Shown here piece by piece: positions 1 through 11,261 of a stretch of DNA of 64,000 nt. Within the stretch, counting starts at the first letter, position 1, and every line of letters starts with the position of its first letter. A model generated the notes under the pieces. The model searched no databases and was not told the origin of the DNA. It saw only the letters and a program-made list of their open reading frames with translations. Origin of the DNA: Albimonas marina (lineage in GTDB: Bacteria; Pseudomonadota; Alphaproteobacteria; Rhodobacterales; Rhodobacteraceae); NCBI RefSeq assembly GCF_029223255.1, contig NZ_JARHUC010000003.1, forward strand, positions 620,001 through 684,000, given 5' to 3'. The position numbers were made by a program, and so were the translations under genes.

Positions 1-518
1 GCACGCCCTACTACGCCTTCCGCGACCGGGGCGATTCCCAGTTCCTGCGCGCGGAGACCATCGTCTCGGGCTACCTGCCCATCGACGAGGAGCATCGCTA
101 CGTGCTGGCAAGCCGGGGGCGGCTGGGCTCGATCTTCGCCGAGAACCTCAACGACGTGCCGCTGACCAAGCGGCTCTATTCCGGGGGCGGCGGCTCGGTG
201 CGCGGCTACGGCGACCAGATGATCGGGCCGATCGACCGCAACAACGATCCCACCGGCGGACGCTCGGTCGTGGAGCTGAGCGTGGAGGCGCGCGCGCGGG
301 TCTACGGCGACATCGGCGTGGTGGCCTTCGTGGACGCGGGCTCGGTCTCGACGGCGGTGGCGCCGGACTTCTCGGACGGGGTGCAGTACGCGGCCGGCGT
401 CGGCGGGCGGTACTACTCGCCCGTGGGGCCGATCCGCTTCGACCTCGCCTTCCCGCTGAACGGGCGGAAGATCGACGACGCCTTCGGGTTCTATTTCTCC
501 ATCGGACAGGCTTACTGA
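1..518 (+). CDS. tamA: TamA outer-membrane translocation subunit, C-terminal part only
   Basis: The reading frame is already open at the left edge of the window, so the start lies outside. The visible 171 residues are the end of an Omp85/BamA-type beta-barrel. They contain the characteristic loop with SGGGGSVRGYG (the VRGY/F motif that contacts the barrel interior), a later FVDAGSV strand, the GVGGRYYSPVGPIRFDLAFPL barrel strands, and a terminal strand ending FYFSIGQAY with an aromatic last residue, as expected for BAM-assembled proteins. The following gene is tamB, and the stop and the tamB start share one base (TGATG). That pairing favours TamA over BamA. In the family, TamA and TamB form an envelope-spanning assembly that inserts certain outer-membrane proteins and moves phospholipid. 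Missing part: the POTRA domains and the front of the barrel. Confidence 0.88.
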   Translation, partial: TPYYAFRDRGDSQFLRAETIVSGYLPIDEEHRYVLASRGRLGSIFAENLNDVPLTKRLYSGGGGSVRGYGDQMIGPIDRNNDPTGGRSVVELSVEARARVYGDIGVVAFVDAGSVSTAVAPDFSDGVQYAAGVGGRYYSPVGPIRFDLAFPLNGRKIDDAFGFYFSIGQAY

Positions 519-3500
519 TGCGGCGTGCGATCCTGAGCCTCCTCGCGCCGCTGGCGCTGGCGGCCGCGATGCTGGCGGCCCAGCCGGCGGCGGCGCAGTT
601 CTCGCTGCTGGGGCTGAAGAACGGGCTGGTGCAGTTCGTGCTGTCGCAGATCTCGGTCGAGGGCGAGTTCGAGATCACCGCCGACGGGGTCGAGGAGAAC
701 GACGAGGGCCAGACCGAGCTGCGCGGCATCAAAATCGCCGACGGCGAGGGCGTGTGGTTCGAGGCGCAGAGCGCCTCGCTGCGCTGGAACGCGAGCCGGA
801 TCCTGCGCGGCGAGGTCGAGATCTCGGACATCGCGCTGACGGGGATGCGGGTGCTGCGCACGCCGACGCCGCCGAAGGTGGAGGTGGTGGAGGATTCCGA
901 GCTCGACCAGGCCGGGTTCGACCCGTTCGCCTGGCCGCGCTCCCCCATCACGGTGCGGGTCGAGAGCCTGCGCCTGGTCGACGCCTTCGTGGCCGAGGGG
1001 GTGTTCGCGCCGCAGTCGCTGGCCTTCGAGGCCACGGGATCCTTCCGCGACGAGGGGCAGATCCAGAGCCTGAAGCTCGACGTCGTGCGCACCGACGACG
1101 TGGAGGGGAACATCGCGCTGGAATACGTGCGCGACTTCTCGGACGAGAGCCTGAAGCTGGCGCTGAACGCCAAGGAGGCGCCGGGCGGGCTGGTGGCGGT
1201 GATGGGCGGGCTGCCCAACACCTCGGCCAGCTTCGTGACCCTCGACGCCTCTGGCCCGCTGGTGGACTGGAAGCTGGAGCTCGCCGCCGAGGTCGAGCAG
1301 GTGATCCGCGTCGACGGCAACGCGGTGATCGACGCGCAGGCGCCGGTGGCGGTGGACGCGGCGCTGGCGCTGGTTCCGGGGCCGGAGCTGTCGGAGCAGG
1401 CGCGCACGGCGCTGGGGGATCGGGCGATCCTCGACCTGTCGGTGCGCGAGGACGACGAGGGCGTGGTGCGGATCCAGACCGGCTCCTTCGCCTCGCCCTC
1501 GATCCAGGCCTCGGCCATCGGCACCTACCGGCGCGAGACGGGGGAGATGGATTTCGACCTGCGGCTGGCCGCCGGCGCGGTGATGTCGGAGGTGGCCGAG
1601 GGGGTCGACTTCGAGGCCGTCGGCTTCGACGGCGCGCTGAAGGGCGTGCCGGATGATTTCACCGCCTCGGGCGCGCTGACCCTGCGGGGGCTCGCGACCC
1701 AGCCCGCCGACATCGGCTCGGCGGCGCTGGAGGTGGCGGCGACGGTGCGCGGGCAGGAGCTGGAGGTGACCGCCGACGGCGACGCGACGGGCGTGCGGCT
1801 GGACCGGCTGGGGCCGGAGATCATGGGCGACACGAAGCTCGACGTCCGCGCGGTCTGGGGGCTGGAGAGCCAGCAGGCGCGGCTCGAGACCCTGTCGATC
1901 GAAAGCCCGCTGCTGTCGGTCTCGGCTCAGGGGCAGGCGGACGTGGCGCAGCAGACGGCGGCGCTGGACTACGAGGTCTCGACGCCCGATCTCGCGCCGG
2001 TGGCGGCGGCCTACGACCAGGTCGCGGGCGGGCGGCTCGCGGTCGACGGGCGGGCGGAGGGGCCGTTCTCGGCCCTGCACCTGACCGGGCGCGCGGCGGG
2101 CGAGGACCTGACCTTCCAGGGCGAGGACTACGGCACGGTGGCGGTGAGCCATGACGTGACCGTGGGCGAGACGATCGCGGGCAACGTGACGGTGGACGCC
2201 TCGGGCTCCCCCTACGGGCCGGCGAAGATCGCCACCGACTTCTCGCTGGAGGGCGAGACGCTGAGCGTGACCAACCTCGACGGGCAGGCGATGGGCACGG
2301 TCATGACGGGCTCGGCCGAGGTGGACCTGGCGACGACCCTGACCAAGGGGACGCTGACGGTCGAGGTCGCGGACCTGGGCGCGTTCTCCGACCTCGCGGG
2401 GGCGCCGCTGGAGGGGTCGCTGAAGGCGGACCTGGACCTGACCACGCCCGACGGCAAGCAGGACGTGCACCTGGTGGGCCGGGCGGACGGGCTGCGGGGA
2501 TATGACGGGGAGCTGGCCTTCGCCGACCTCGACGTGACGGTGCGCGACGCGCTGGGCGAGAACGCGACGGCGGCCTTCGCGGTGGCGGCCGAGGACGCGG
2601 TGCTGCATGCCGCCGGCGCGCGCAAGGCGACCGAGACGGCGGCCGAGGCGACGCAGGAGGCCGGCGCCGAGAGCGTGGCCGACAAGACCGCCGATGCGGC
2701 CGCGGATGCGGCGAAGGAGGCCGAGGCCGAGAACCCCGTCGCCGACGTCGCCCGCGTGAAGCGCCTGGAGCTGACCGGCGAGGCGACCGACCTGACCGGC
2801 GCCCCCGCGGTGCGCGCCAAGGCCGTGGTGACCGAGGCGACCTCCCCCCAGTACGAGGCGCGGCTCGCCCGCGTCACGGTGGAGGCGGATCTGAAGGACC
2901 TGACCGGCGCGCCCCAGGGCACGGTGCGGCTGCTGGCCGAGGACGCCTCGGGGCAGGGCGCCGAGGTGGCGGTGCTGGACGTGACCGTGGACGGGGTGAA
3001 CCTGGTCGAGGATCCCTCCGCCCGCGCGGTGGGCTACGCCGAGGGGATCGCCGCCGAGGGCGCGACGGTGGCGCGGGTCGATTTCGACGCCCGCGGCGAG
3101 GATCTGCTGGGCGAGGGGCGGGGCGAGGCCTCGATCCGGGCCCGGAGCCTCGCGGCGGAGGGGGTGTCGGTCGAGACGCTGGACGCCTCCGCCACGGCCG
3201 AGGGGCTGACCACCGGGCGCAGCGCGGAGCTGACGGCCACGATCGGCGGGATCGACGCCGGCGGGGCGCGCGTGAGCACGGTGGAGATCGCGGCGCAGGG
3301 AAGCGACCTGATGGGCGCGCCCTCGGCCACGGTGAAGGCGACCGCGAGCGGCGTGGACGCGGGCGGGGCCACGGTGCGCACCGTGACGCTGGACGCCCAG
3401 GGCTCCAACCTGATCGCCGCCCCGCAGGCGACCGCGAAGGCGGTGGCGAGCGGCATCGACGCGGGCGGGGCGACCATCGCCACGGTGACCGTGGACGCCG

Positions 3501-5473
3501 AAGGGTCGAACCTGATCGAGGCGCCGCGCGGCAAGGCGACCGTCGTCGCCTCGACCGTCGACGTGCCCGGCGCGGCGGCGCTGAGCCGGGTGACCGCGCG
3601 GGCCGAGGGCGGGCTGGAGGCGCTGAGCTTCTCGGTCGACGGGGCGGGGACCACGGCCGACGACGAGCCGATCGCGATCCGGGTGGACGGGCGCGGCAAG
3701 CTCGACGGCGACCCGCAGACGATCACCGTCTCGACCCTCTCGCTCTCGGCCGGAGAGGTGGTGGTGGCCCAACAGGGGCCGCTGAACGTGCGCCTCTCGG
3801 GCGGGACGACCGAGGTGCAGGGGCTGAACGTCTCGCTGCCCGGCGGCGGGCTGACGGGGACGGCGACGCTGTCCTCGGGCGGCGCGCAGGGGAACCTCGA
3901 GCTCGCCATCGGCGACCTGCCGGCGCTGGCGCGGATCGTGGACGCGCCGGTGGACTCGGGCTCGGTGCAGGTGTCTGCGGATTTCGACACGCGGCCGGGC
4001 TCGGCCCGGGCGAAGGTGACGGGGCAGGCGCGCGACCTCGGCTTCTCGAACCTGACGGTGGACGAGGGGGCGCTCGCGGTCGACTTCGACGCGGACTGGA
4101 ACGGGCGGATGATGAACGCCGAGGGCGTGATCCGCGGGCCCTTCGGCCAGGACGGGGTGCGGGTGACCGCGGCCCTGCCGCTGCGCCCGGCGGGGATGGT
4201 CCCCGCGCCGCCGCCGGGGGCGCAGATCGACGCCGCGGTGATCTGGCAGGGCCGGGCCGAGGCGATCTGGCCGCTGCTGCCGCTGCCCGACCACGTGCTG
4301 ACGGGCGAGCTCGACGTGGACCTGAAGGTGACCGGCACGCTGGACGCGCCGCAGCCGGCGGGGCGCATCCAGCTGATCGACGGGACCTACCAGAACCTCG
4401 AGACGGGCACGATCCTCGACGACATGCAGGTCCGCTCGACGCTGCGCGACGGGGGCGGGCTGCGGGTGCGGCTGACCGCGACCGACGGCGCGGGCGGGCC
4501 GGTGGAGGCGACGGTGGACCTGGTGGGCGACCAGATCACCGCCTCGGCCACCACGCGCGAGGCGGTGCTGGTGCGCCGCGACGACGTGACCGCCGCGGTC
4601 TCGACGGACATCAGGGTGGAGGGCCCCACCATCGCCCCCGCGGTGACCGGAGAGATCCGGATCGACCGGGCCGAGGTGCGCCTGGTCAACGCCACGCCGC
4701 CGTCGCTGCCGGACCTCGGCGAGGTGGAGATCAAGGGCGAGCCCCCGAAGGAGGCGGAGCCCGAGGCCGACGGCGGCCCGACGCTCGAGCTCAAGATCGT
4801 GGCGCCGGGGAACATCTTCGTGCGCGGGCGCGGCCTGACCTCGGAATGGCGGGTGGACCTGGCGGTGAAAGGCTATGCCGCCTCGCCCCGGATCACCGGC
4901 GAGGTTGCGGGCGTGCGCGGCACGCTCGACTTCCTCGGCCGGGACTTCGACCTGGTGCGCAGCCAGGTGAAGTTCCTGGGCGGGCCGGAGATCAACCCGC
5001 AGCTCGACGTCGCCTTCGAGCATGAGCGCGCCGACATCCTGGGCCGGATCGCGGTGCGGGGCAGCGCCTCGGACCCGCAGCTCGCCTTCGAGTCGGTGCC
5101 CGCGCTGCCCGAGGACGAGGTCCTGCCGCGGGTGATCTTCGGGACCAACCGCCAGAGCCTGACGGCCGCGCAGGGCATCCAGCTCGCCGCCGGCGTCGCC
5201 ACGCTCGCCTCCGGCGGGGAGGGCGCGCTGGGGCGGGTCCGCTCGGCGGTGGGGCTCGACGTGCTGGCGGTGGACGCGACGGGGGACGGGACCTCGATCT
5301 CGGCCGGGCAGAACGTGGCGGACGGGGTCTACGTGGGCGTGAAGCAGCCGGTGGACGGCGGCGCGACCTCGGTGGAGGTCGAGGTGGACGTGTTCGAGCA
5401 TGTCACCGTCGACGCCGAGACCAGCGGCGCCGACGGCTCCTCGGTCGGCGTGAACTGGAAATACGACTGGTGA
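518..5473 (+). CDS. tamB: TamB translocation and assembly module, inner-membrane/periplasmic (DUF490)
   Basis: A 1651-residue protein with an N-terminal hydrophobic signal anchor (about residues 5-27, ending QPAAAQ). A very long beta-rich periplasmic body made of degenerate repeats follows. The conserved C-terminal TamB domain covers about the last 350 residues: the LDFLGRDFDLVRSQVKFLGG stretch, then the strand ending VGVNWKYDW. The family forms a hydrophobic beta-taco groove bridging the periplasm to TamA. Two oddities are seen. One is an Ala/Glu-rich insert near residues 705-745 with many AAE/AAD runs. The other is a set of three near-identical 34-residue repeats (see the repeat entry). The start is fixed by a 1-base overlap with tamA; no separate promoter is needed. 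A bidirectional-looking terminator follows 40 bases downstream. Confidence 0.92.
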   Translation: MRRAILSLLAPLALAAAMLAAQPAAAQFSLLGLKNGLVQFVLSQISVEGEFEITADGVEENDEGQTELRGIKIADGEGVWFEAQSASLRWNASRILRGEVEISDIALTGMRVLRTPTPPKVEVVEDSELDQAGFDPFAWPRSPITVRVESLRLVDAFVAEGVFAPQSLAFEATGSFRDEGQIQSLKLDVVRTDDVEGNIALEYVRDFSDESLKLALNAKEAPGGLVAVMGGLPNTSASFVTLDASGPLVDWKLELAAEVEQVIRVDGNAVIDAQAPVAVDAALALVPGPELSEQARTALGDRAILDLSVREDDEGVVRIQTGSFASPSIQASAIGTYRRETGEMDFDLRLAAGAVMSEVAEGVDFEAVGFDGALKGVPDDFTASGALTLRGLATQPADIGSAALEVAATVRGQELEVTADGDATGVRLDRLGPEIMGDTKLDVRAVWGLESQQARLETLSIESPLLSVSAQGQADVAQQTAALDYEVSTPDLAPVAAAYDQVAGGRLAVDGRAEGPFSALHLTGRAAGEDLTFQGEDYGTVAVSHDVTVGETIAGNVTVDASGSPYGPAKIATDFSLEGETLSVTNLDGQAMGTVMTGSAEVDLATTLTKGTLTVEVADLGAFSDLAGAPLEGSLKADLDLTTPDGKQDVHLVGRADGLRGYDGELAFADLDVTVRDALGENATAAFAVAAEDAVLHAAGARKATETAAEATQEAGAESVADKTADAAADAAKEAEAENPVADVARVKRLELTGEATDLTGAPAVRAKAVVTEATSPQYEARLARVTVEADLKDLTGAPQGTVRLLAEDASGQGAEVAVLDVTVDGVNLVEDPSARAVGYAEGIAAEGATVARVDFDARGEDLLGEGRGEASIRARSLAAEGVSVETLDASATAEGLTTGRSAELTATIGGIDAGGARVSTVEIAAQGSDLMGAPSATVKATASGVDAGGATVRTVTLDAQGSNLIAAPQATAKAVASGIDAGGATIATVTVDAEGSNLIEAPRGKATVVASTVDVPGAAALSRVTARAEGGLEALSFSVDGAGTTADDEPIAIRVDGRGKLDGDPQTITVSTLSLSAGEVVVAQQGPLNVRLSGGTTEVQGLNVSLPGGGLTGTATLSSGGAQGNLELAIGDLPALARIVDAPVDSGSVQVSADFDTRPGSARAKVTGQARDLGFSNLTVDEGALAVDFDADWNGRMMNAEGVIRGPFGQDGVRVTAALPLRPAGMVPAPPPGAQIDAAVIWQGRAEAIWPLLPLPDHVLTGELDVDLKVTGTLDAPQPAGRIQLIDGTYQNLETGTILDDMQVRSTLRDGGGLRVRLTATDGAGGPVEATVDLVGDQITASATTREAVLVRRDDVTAAVSTDIRVEGPTIAPAVTGEIRIDRAEVRLVNATPPSLPDLGEVEIKGEPPKEAEPEADGGPTLELKIVAPGNIFVRGRGLTSEWRVDLAVKGYAASPRITGEVAGVRGTLDFLGRDFDLVRSQVKFLGGPEINPQLDVAFEHERADILGRIAVRGSASDPQLAFESVPALPEDEVLPRVIFGTNRQSLTAAQGIQLAAGVATLASGGEGALGRVRSAVGLDVLAVDATGDGTSISAGQNVADGVYVGVKQPVDGGATSVEVEVDVFEHVTVDAETSGADGSSVGVNWKYDW
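3245..3550 (+). repeat. Three in-frame 102-bp repeats inside tamB
   Basis: Units start at about 3245, 3347 and 3449, each 102 bp (34 codons). Each encodes a version of SGVDAGGATVxTVTLDAQGS followed by NLIxAP and an Ala/Thr/Lys strand. More divergent copies of the same pattern are visible upstream from about 2860. In TamB-type proteins such units add rungs to the beta-groove, so copy number could change groove length. Confidence 0.8.
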
Positions 5474-5504
5474 GGCGGGGCGGGGGCCTGACCCCCGCCG
5501 CGCC

Positions 5505-5545
5505 GAAAAGACCGGCCCGCCGCGCGTCGCGCGGCGGGCCGTTTT
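5505..5545. terminator. Strong, probably bidirectional rho-independent terminator after tamB
   Basis: A 14-bp perfect stem (5513-5526 with 5528-5541, arms CGGCCCGCCGCGCG) is followed by TTTT on the plus strand and preceded by GAAAAG. It can therefore also serve minus-strand transcripts coming from the glutathione peroxidase gene. Confidence 0.8.
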
Positions 5546-5653
5546 CGTCGGGCGGTCTTGACTCCCGGCTGCGCGGTCCGGGGCGATCCGCGTCCGCAGG
5601 AGGGGGCGGGAGATCCGCGGCCGGGCGCCGGTTGGTCCGGGCGCCCCGGCCGG

Positions 5654-5706
5654 GGCGCGCCGCGGGCGGAGGGGAGGCGGCAGGCGCGACGGTCGACGCG
5701 GCGCCT
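5654..5706. repeat. Intergenic repeat family A, copy 1
   Basis: Contains GCCGCGGGCG, a 15-base spacer, then GCGCGACGG and GGTCGACGCGGCGCCT. Related copies lie at 17052-17104 and 19841-19891. This copy ends 38 bases past the stop codon of the minus-strand glutathione peroxidase gene. Confidence 0.6.
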
Positions 5707-5743
5707 GGCTGCGACGGGCGAAGGTCGGCCGGGGGGCGTCGGC

Positions 5744-6325
5744 TCAGCCGGCGGGGAGCAGGGCCTCGATGGTCTCGGTGAGCTCGGCCGACTGGGGGTC
5801 CACGGCGCTGTCCCAGGCGCCGGCCAGCCCGCCGTCGGGGCCGATCAGGTACTTGTGGAAGTTCCAGCGCGGCGCCGGCAGGTCGCGGCCGCGGCCCTCG
5901 GCGGCGGCCCAGGCGTAGAACGGGTGGGCCTGCGGGCCCTTCACGCGCACCAGGCCCGACATCGGGAAGTCGATGGCGAAGTTGACCTCGCAGAAGTCCT
6001 TGATCGCGCCCTCGTCTTCGTATTCCTGGCGGCCGAAGTCGCGGCTGGGCGCGCCCACCACCACCAGGCCGCGCTCGCGATAGGTCTCCCACAGCGCCTG
6101 GAGCCCGTCGTACTGGGGGGTGAAGCCGCAGCGCGAGGCGGTGTTGACCACCAGCACCGGCCGGCCCGCGTAGTCGGCGAGCGCGATGCGCTGGCCGGCG
6201 CCCTCCAGCGGTTCGAACACGAAGGCATGGGCGGTGGCGCCGGCGGCCCGGGCCATGTGCGGCAGCGCGAGGGCGCCCGCGCCCAGCGCGAAGAAACGGC
6301 GACGATGGATGTTCGGCTGGCTCAT
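5744..6325 (-). CDS. Tat-exported glutathione peroxidase family protein
   Basis: A 193-residue thiol peroxidase of the GPx family, using cysteine rather than selenocysteine. It begins with a twin-arginine-type leader (HRRRFFALGAGALALPHMARA), so it should act in the periplasm; most bacterial BtuE-type GPx enzymes are cytoplasmic. The peroxidatic Cys is at residue 66 in NTASRCGFTPQYDGL. The other active-site residues are visible as the Gln in FGRQEY and the Trp/Asn in RWNFHKYL. The physiological reductant (thioredoxin or glutathione) cannot be told from sequence. The ATG at 6325 is chosen because it places the RRxF motif in the first 12 residues; a longer open frame upstream has no leader and runs into purB's terminator. 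The gene is monocistronic, with the tamB terminator region facing its 3' end. Confidence 0.88.
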   Translation of the reverse strand: MSQPNIHRRRFFALGAGALALPHMARAAGATAHAFVFEPLEGAGQRIALADYAGRPVLVVNTASRCGFTPQYDGLQALWETYRERGLVVVGAPSRDFGRQEYEDEGAIKDFCEVNFAIDFPMSGLVRVKGPQAHPFYAWAAAEGRGRDLPAPRWNFHKYLIGPDGGLAGAWDSAVDPQSAELTETIEALLPAG

Positions 6326-6460
6326 GACGCTACGTCTCCTGGTCTCTCGCATCAGATACGTAGGAAACGCGCGATCGGTTTCATCGGCCGCGACGGTTCG
6401 CGCGGACGGCGGCTCGCAGGGCGGAGGGCGATCCCGCGGCGCGGGCCGGGCCCGGAACGC

Positions 6461-6495
6461 GAAAGGCGCGCCGCGGGGGCTCCGCGGCGCGCCTT
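6461..6495 (-). terminator. Rho-independent terminator of purB
   Basis: A 14-bp perfect stem, AAGGCGCGCCGCGG (6463-6476) with its complement at 6482-6495, lies 25 bases after the purB stop. On the minus strand it is followed by TTTC. Confidence 0.75.
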
Positions 6496-6519
6496 GTCGT
6501 GGGGCTCGGCCCAGGGGGA

Positions 6520-7824
6520 TCAGTCCTCGGCGAAGACCCGGTCGAAGATCACGTCGACGCGCTTGAGGTGGTAGCCGAGGTCGAACTTCTCCTCGAGCTC
6601 GGCGTCCGACAGGGCGGCGGTCACCTCGGGGTCGGCCTTCAGCTCGGTCAGGAAGTCCGCGCCGTGCTCCCACACCTTCATGGCGTTGCGCTGCACCAGG
6701 CGGTAGCTGTCCTCGCGCGAGCAGCCGGCCTGGGTCAGGGCCAGCAGCACCCGCTGCGAGTGGACCAAGCCTTTGAACTTGTTGAGGTTCGCCAGCATGT
6801 TCTCGGGGTAGACCACCAGCTTGTCGATCACGCCGGTCAGGCGGGCCAGCGCGAAGTCGAGGGTTATGGTGGCGTCGGGGCCGATGTAGCGCTCGACGGA
6901 GGAGTGGGAGATGTCCCGCTCGTGCCACAGCGCCACGTTCTCCAGCGCCGGGACCACGTAGCCGCGGACCATGCGCGCGAGGCCGGTGAGGTTCTCGGTC
7001 AGCACCGGGTTGCGCTTGTGGGGCATCGCCGAGGAGCCCTTCTGGCCGGGGGAGAAGAACTCCTCGGCCTCCAGCACTTCCGTGCGCTGCATGTGGCGGA
7101 TCTCGATGGCGATGTTCTCGATCGAGCTTGCCACCACGCCCAGCGCCGCGAAGAAGGCGGCGTGGCGGTCGCGGGGGATCACCTGGGTGGAGATGGGCTC
7201 GGGCTCCAGGCCCATGGCCTTGCAGACGTGCTCTTCGACGAACGGGTCGATGTTGGCGAAGGTGCCCACGGCGCCGGAGATCGCGCCGGTGGCGATCTCG
7301 AACCGGGCCTTCTCGAGCCGGTTCCGGTTGCGCTTCATCTCGGCGTAGAAGCGCGCGAAGGTCAGGCCCATGGTGGTGGGCTCCGCGTGGATGCCGTGGG
7401 AGCGGCCGATGCGGACCGTGTCCTTGTGCTCGAACGCGCGGCGCTTGAGGGCGGCGAGCAGGGCGTCGACGTCGGCGATCAGGATGTCGGCGGCCTGGAC
7501 CAGCTGCAGGTTGAAGCAGGTGTCGAGGATGTCGGACGAGGTCATCCCCTGGTGCACGAAGCGCGCCTGCGGGCCCACCAGCTCGGCCAGGTGGGTGAGG
7601 AAGGCGATGACGTCGTGCTTGGTCTCGCGCTCGATCTCGTCGATGCGCTCGATGTCGAAGGTCATGTCCTTCGCGGTCCAGACCTGGGCGGCGGCTTCCT
7701 TGGGGATCACGCCCAGCTCGGCCTGGGCGTCGCAGGCGTGGGCCTCGATCTCGAACCACAGGCGGAACTTGGTCTCGGGCGTCCAGACGGCCGTCATCTC
7801 GGGGCGGGCGTAACGGGGGATCAT
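6520..7824 (-). CDS. purB: Adenylosuccinate lyase
   Basis: A 434-residue cytoplasmic lyase, normal length for PurB. It cleaves SAICAR and adenylosuccinate to release fumarate in purine synthesis. The fumarase/aspartase superfamily signature GSSAMPHKRNP is at residues 263-273, including the catalytic serine loop. Further conserved blocks are TSSDILDT (95-102) and GRSHGIHAEPT (140-150), which carries the catalytic His. The N-terminus MIPRYARPEM is typical of alphaproteobacterial and Bacillus-type short PurB. The gene stands alone, with a terminator downstream and about 300 bases of GC-rich spacer upstream holding its promoter. Confidence 0.96.
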   Translation of the reverse strand: MIPRYARPEMTAVWTPETKFRLWFEIEAHACDAQAELGVIPKEAAAQVWTAKDMTFDIERIDEIERETKHDVIAFLTHLAELVGPQARFVHQGMTSSDILDTCFNLQLVQAADILIADVDALLAALKRRAFEHKDTVRIGRSHGIHAEPTTMGLTFARFYAEMKRNRNRLEKARFEIATGAISGAVGTFANIDPFVEEHVCKAMGLEPEPISTQVIPRDRHAAFFAALGVVASSIENIAIEIRHMQRTEVLEAEEFFSPGQKGSSAMPHKRNPVLTENLTGLARMVRGYVVPALENVALWHERDISHSSVERYIGPDATITLDFALARLTGVIDKLVVYPENMLANLNKFKGLVHSQRVLLALTQAGCSREDSYRLVQRNAMKVWEHGADFLTELKADPEVTAALSDAELEEKFDLGYHLKRVDVIFDRVFAED

Positions 7825-8125
7825 GGCGGCGGCCTCTGCGTCAGGGAGCGGGACGCGCGGGGGATAGCGCGCGGGGGCCGACGCGGCAAGACGGCGGAGG
7901 CGCGCAAGCGGGGGCGAGGGGAGCCGCGCGTCGGGCGAGGCGCCGTCGGGGCGGTCGCGCCCGCGCGGCGCGGCGGGCGGCGGCGCGGGCGGGGAGGGGC
8001 GCGGCGCGCGAGGCCGGGGCCCGGCCGGCCAGGGGCGCGTCGCGTCGGGGCCGCGCGGGCGGGGCGGCGCGGCCGGCGCGCGGGTCGACGCGCGGCTTCG
8101 CTGAAGGAGAGCGCTTCGGCCGGCG
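7825..8125. other. Intergenic spacer upstream of purB
   Basis: A GC-rich stretch of about 300 bases. No convincing gene is present on either strand; the open frames have arginine/glycine-rich shadow composition. It must hold the purB promoter, but no clear -35/-10 stands out. A degenerate form of the repeat with GGTCGACGCG occurs near 8085, just past the end of the next minus-strand gene. Confidence 0.5.
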
Positions 8126-8445
8126 TCAGTCGCCGCTGGCGCGGACGCGGAACTGGTCGGCGTCCTCGGGGTTCGGCTCCAGGATCCAGGCCTTGGCGCC
8201 GATGCGCGCGCCCTTCGAGGTGCGGTAGGCCGCGACCTCGAGCCTCGTGCGCCCGCCGGGCATCGCCGCGGCGCGGCCGGAGGCGACGACGCCGTCGGAG
8301 AACTCGACCCGCACCGGGTTGCCGGCGGGCGACACGGCGTCCGCGTCGAGCAGGCGGCAGGTGGCGCCGAGGTAGAGATGGGTGTGGTCGACGAAGACCT
8401 CGCCCCCCGTTTCGGCCGCGTCGCCCTTCCTGCCGAGGAACCGGA

Positions 8446-8449
<4 letters not shown>
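8126..8449 (-). CDS. Small conserved-type protein of unknown function at the end of the yej operon
   Basis: A 107-residue soluble protein that I do not recognise. It begins MIRFLGRKG, then a beta-rich middle (VFVDHTHLYLGATCRLLDAD, VRVEFSDGVVASGRAAAMPG) and a C-terminus rich in small residues and Arg. No signal peptide, membrane segment or metal motif is evident. Its ATG overlaps the stop of the dual ATPase gene by 4 bases (ATGA), so it is translationally coupled as the last gene of the peptide-importer operon. That context suggests a role tied to the transporter or simply polycistronic expression. Codon use matches the neighbours. Confidence 0.7.
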
Positions 8450-10037
<1,588 letters not shown>

Positions 10038-10041
<4 letters not shown>

Positions 10042-11261
10042 CGGAACGCCTTTCGCGGATCGAAGGCGTCGCGCACGCCTTCGAAGACGAAGACCAGCAG
10101 CGACAGCATGATGGCGAAGGTGAAGAAGGCGGTGAAGCCCAGCCACGGCGCCTGGAGGTTGTTCTTTCCCTGCAGCGCGAGGTCGCCCAGCGAGGGGTAG
10201 GAGGCCGGCAGGCCGAAGCCGATGAAGTCGAGCGTCGCCAGCGTCGAGATCGAGGCGGTGAGGATGAAGGGCATCATCGTCAGCGTCGCCACCATCGCGT
10301 TGGGCAGCAGGTGGCGGAACATGATCGTCCAGTCCCCGACGCCCAGCGCGCGGGCGGCGCGGACGTACTCGAAGTTGCGCGCGCGCAGGAACTCGGCCCG
10401 CACCACGTTCACCAGCGCGGTCCACTGGAACAGCGACAGCAGGATCAGCATCGACCAGAAGGTCGGCTCGATGATCGCGGCGATGATCATGATCAGGAAC
10501 AGGGTGGGGATGGCGGACCAGATTTCCTCCACCCGCTGGAAGGTGAGGTCCACCCAGCCGCCGAAATAGCCCTGCGAGGCGCCCGCCACCACGCCGATCA
10601 CGGTCGAAAGCGCGGTCAGCGCCAGCCCGAACAGGACCGAGATGCGGAACCCGTAGATCACCCGCGCCAGCACGTCGCGCGCCTGGTCGTCGGTGCCCAG
10701 CCAGTGGGTCGCGTCGGGGGGCGAGGGGGCGGTCTCAACCCCGTAGGAGATGGTGTCGTAGCTGAACGGGATCAGCGGCCACCAGATCGAGCCGGGATGG
10801 GCGCCCTCGATCTCCTCGCCGGCCTCGACCTGGGCGATCAGCCCCTCGGGGTCGTCGAAGCAGGCGTCGAGCCCGCCGGTCAGGATCAGGCAGCGCACCT
10901 CGATGGCGCGGTAGTCGGCCTCGGTCTCGAAGTCGCCGCCGTAGTCGGTCTCGGGGTGGAACTCGAAGATCGGGAACATCGCCTCGCCCCGGTACATGAC
11001 CAGGAACGGCTTGTCGTTGGCCACGAACTCGGCGAACAGCGAGACGACGAACAGGACCAGGAAGACCCACAGCGACCAGAAGGCCCGGCGGTTGGAGCGG
11101 AAGTTGTCCCAGCGCCGCTTCTGCAGGGGGTCGAGCTGGAACAGCCGGCGCCGCGGCGGCGGAACCAGCGCGGGCGCGGGCGCGGGGCCGGCCGGGGTCT
11201 CGGTCGGGGCGACCGCGTCGAGCGCGGCCACGGTTTCGGGCGGGGTCTCGGGCCGGGTCAT
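10038..11261 (-). CDS. yejE: Peptide ABC importer permease YejE
   Basis: A 407-residue inner-membrane permease of the Dpp/Opp C type. Residues 1-45 are a Pro/Ala-rich cytoplasmic tail, followed by a first membrane segment (LWVFLVLFVVSLFAEF). Next comes the large periplasmic insertion characteristic of YejE (about residues 80-170, with MYRGEAMFPIFEFHPETDYGG) and the GTDDQARDVLARVIYG motif. Five further membrane segments flank the EAA-type loop (EYVRAARALGVGDWTIMFRHLLPN) that contacts the ATPase. It overlaps yejB by 4 bases upstream and yejF by 4 bases downstream, so the operon is tightly coupled. Confidence 0.93.

Noticed and set aside
512-5401. Very long open frame antisense to tamB (and others antisense to purB, yej, dnaX and tmk-holB)
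   Set aside because: GC-rich genomes produce stop-free antisense frames. These have Arg/His/Gln/Ala-dominated composition, no family motifs, and sit on genes with clear function.
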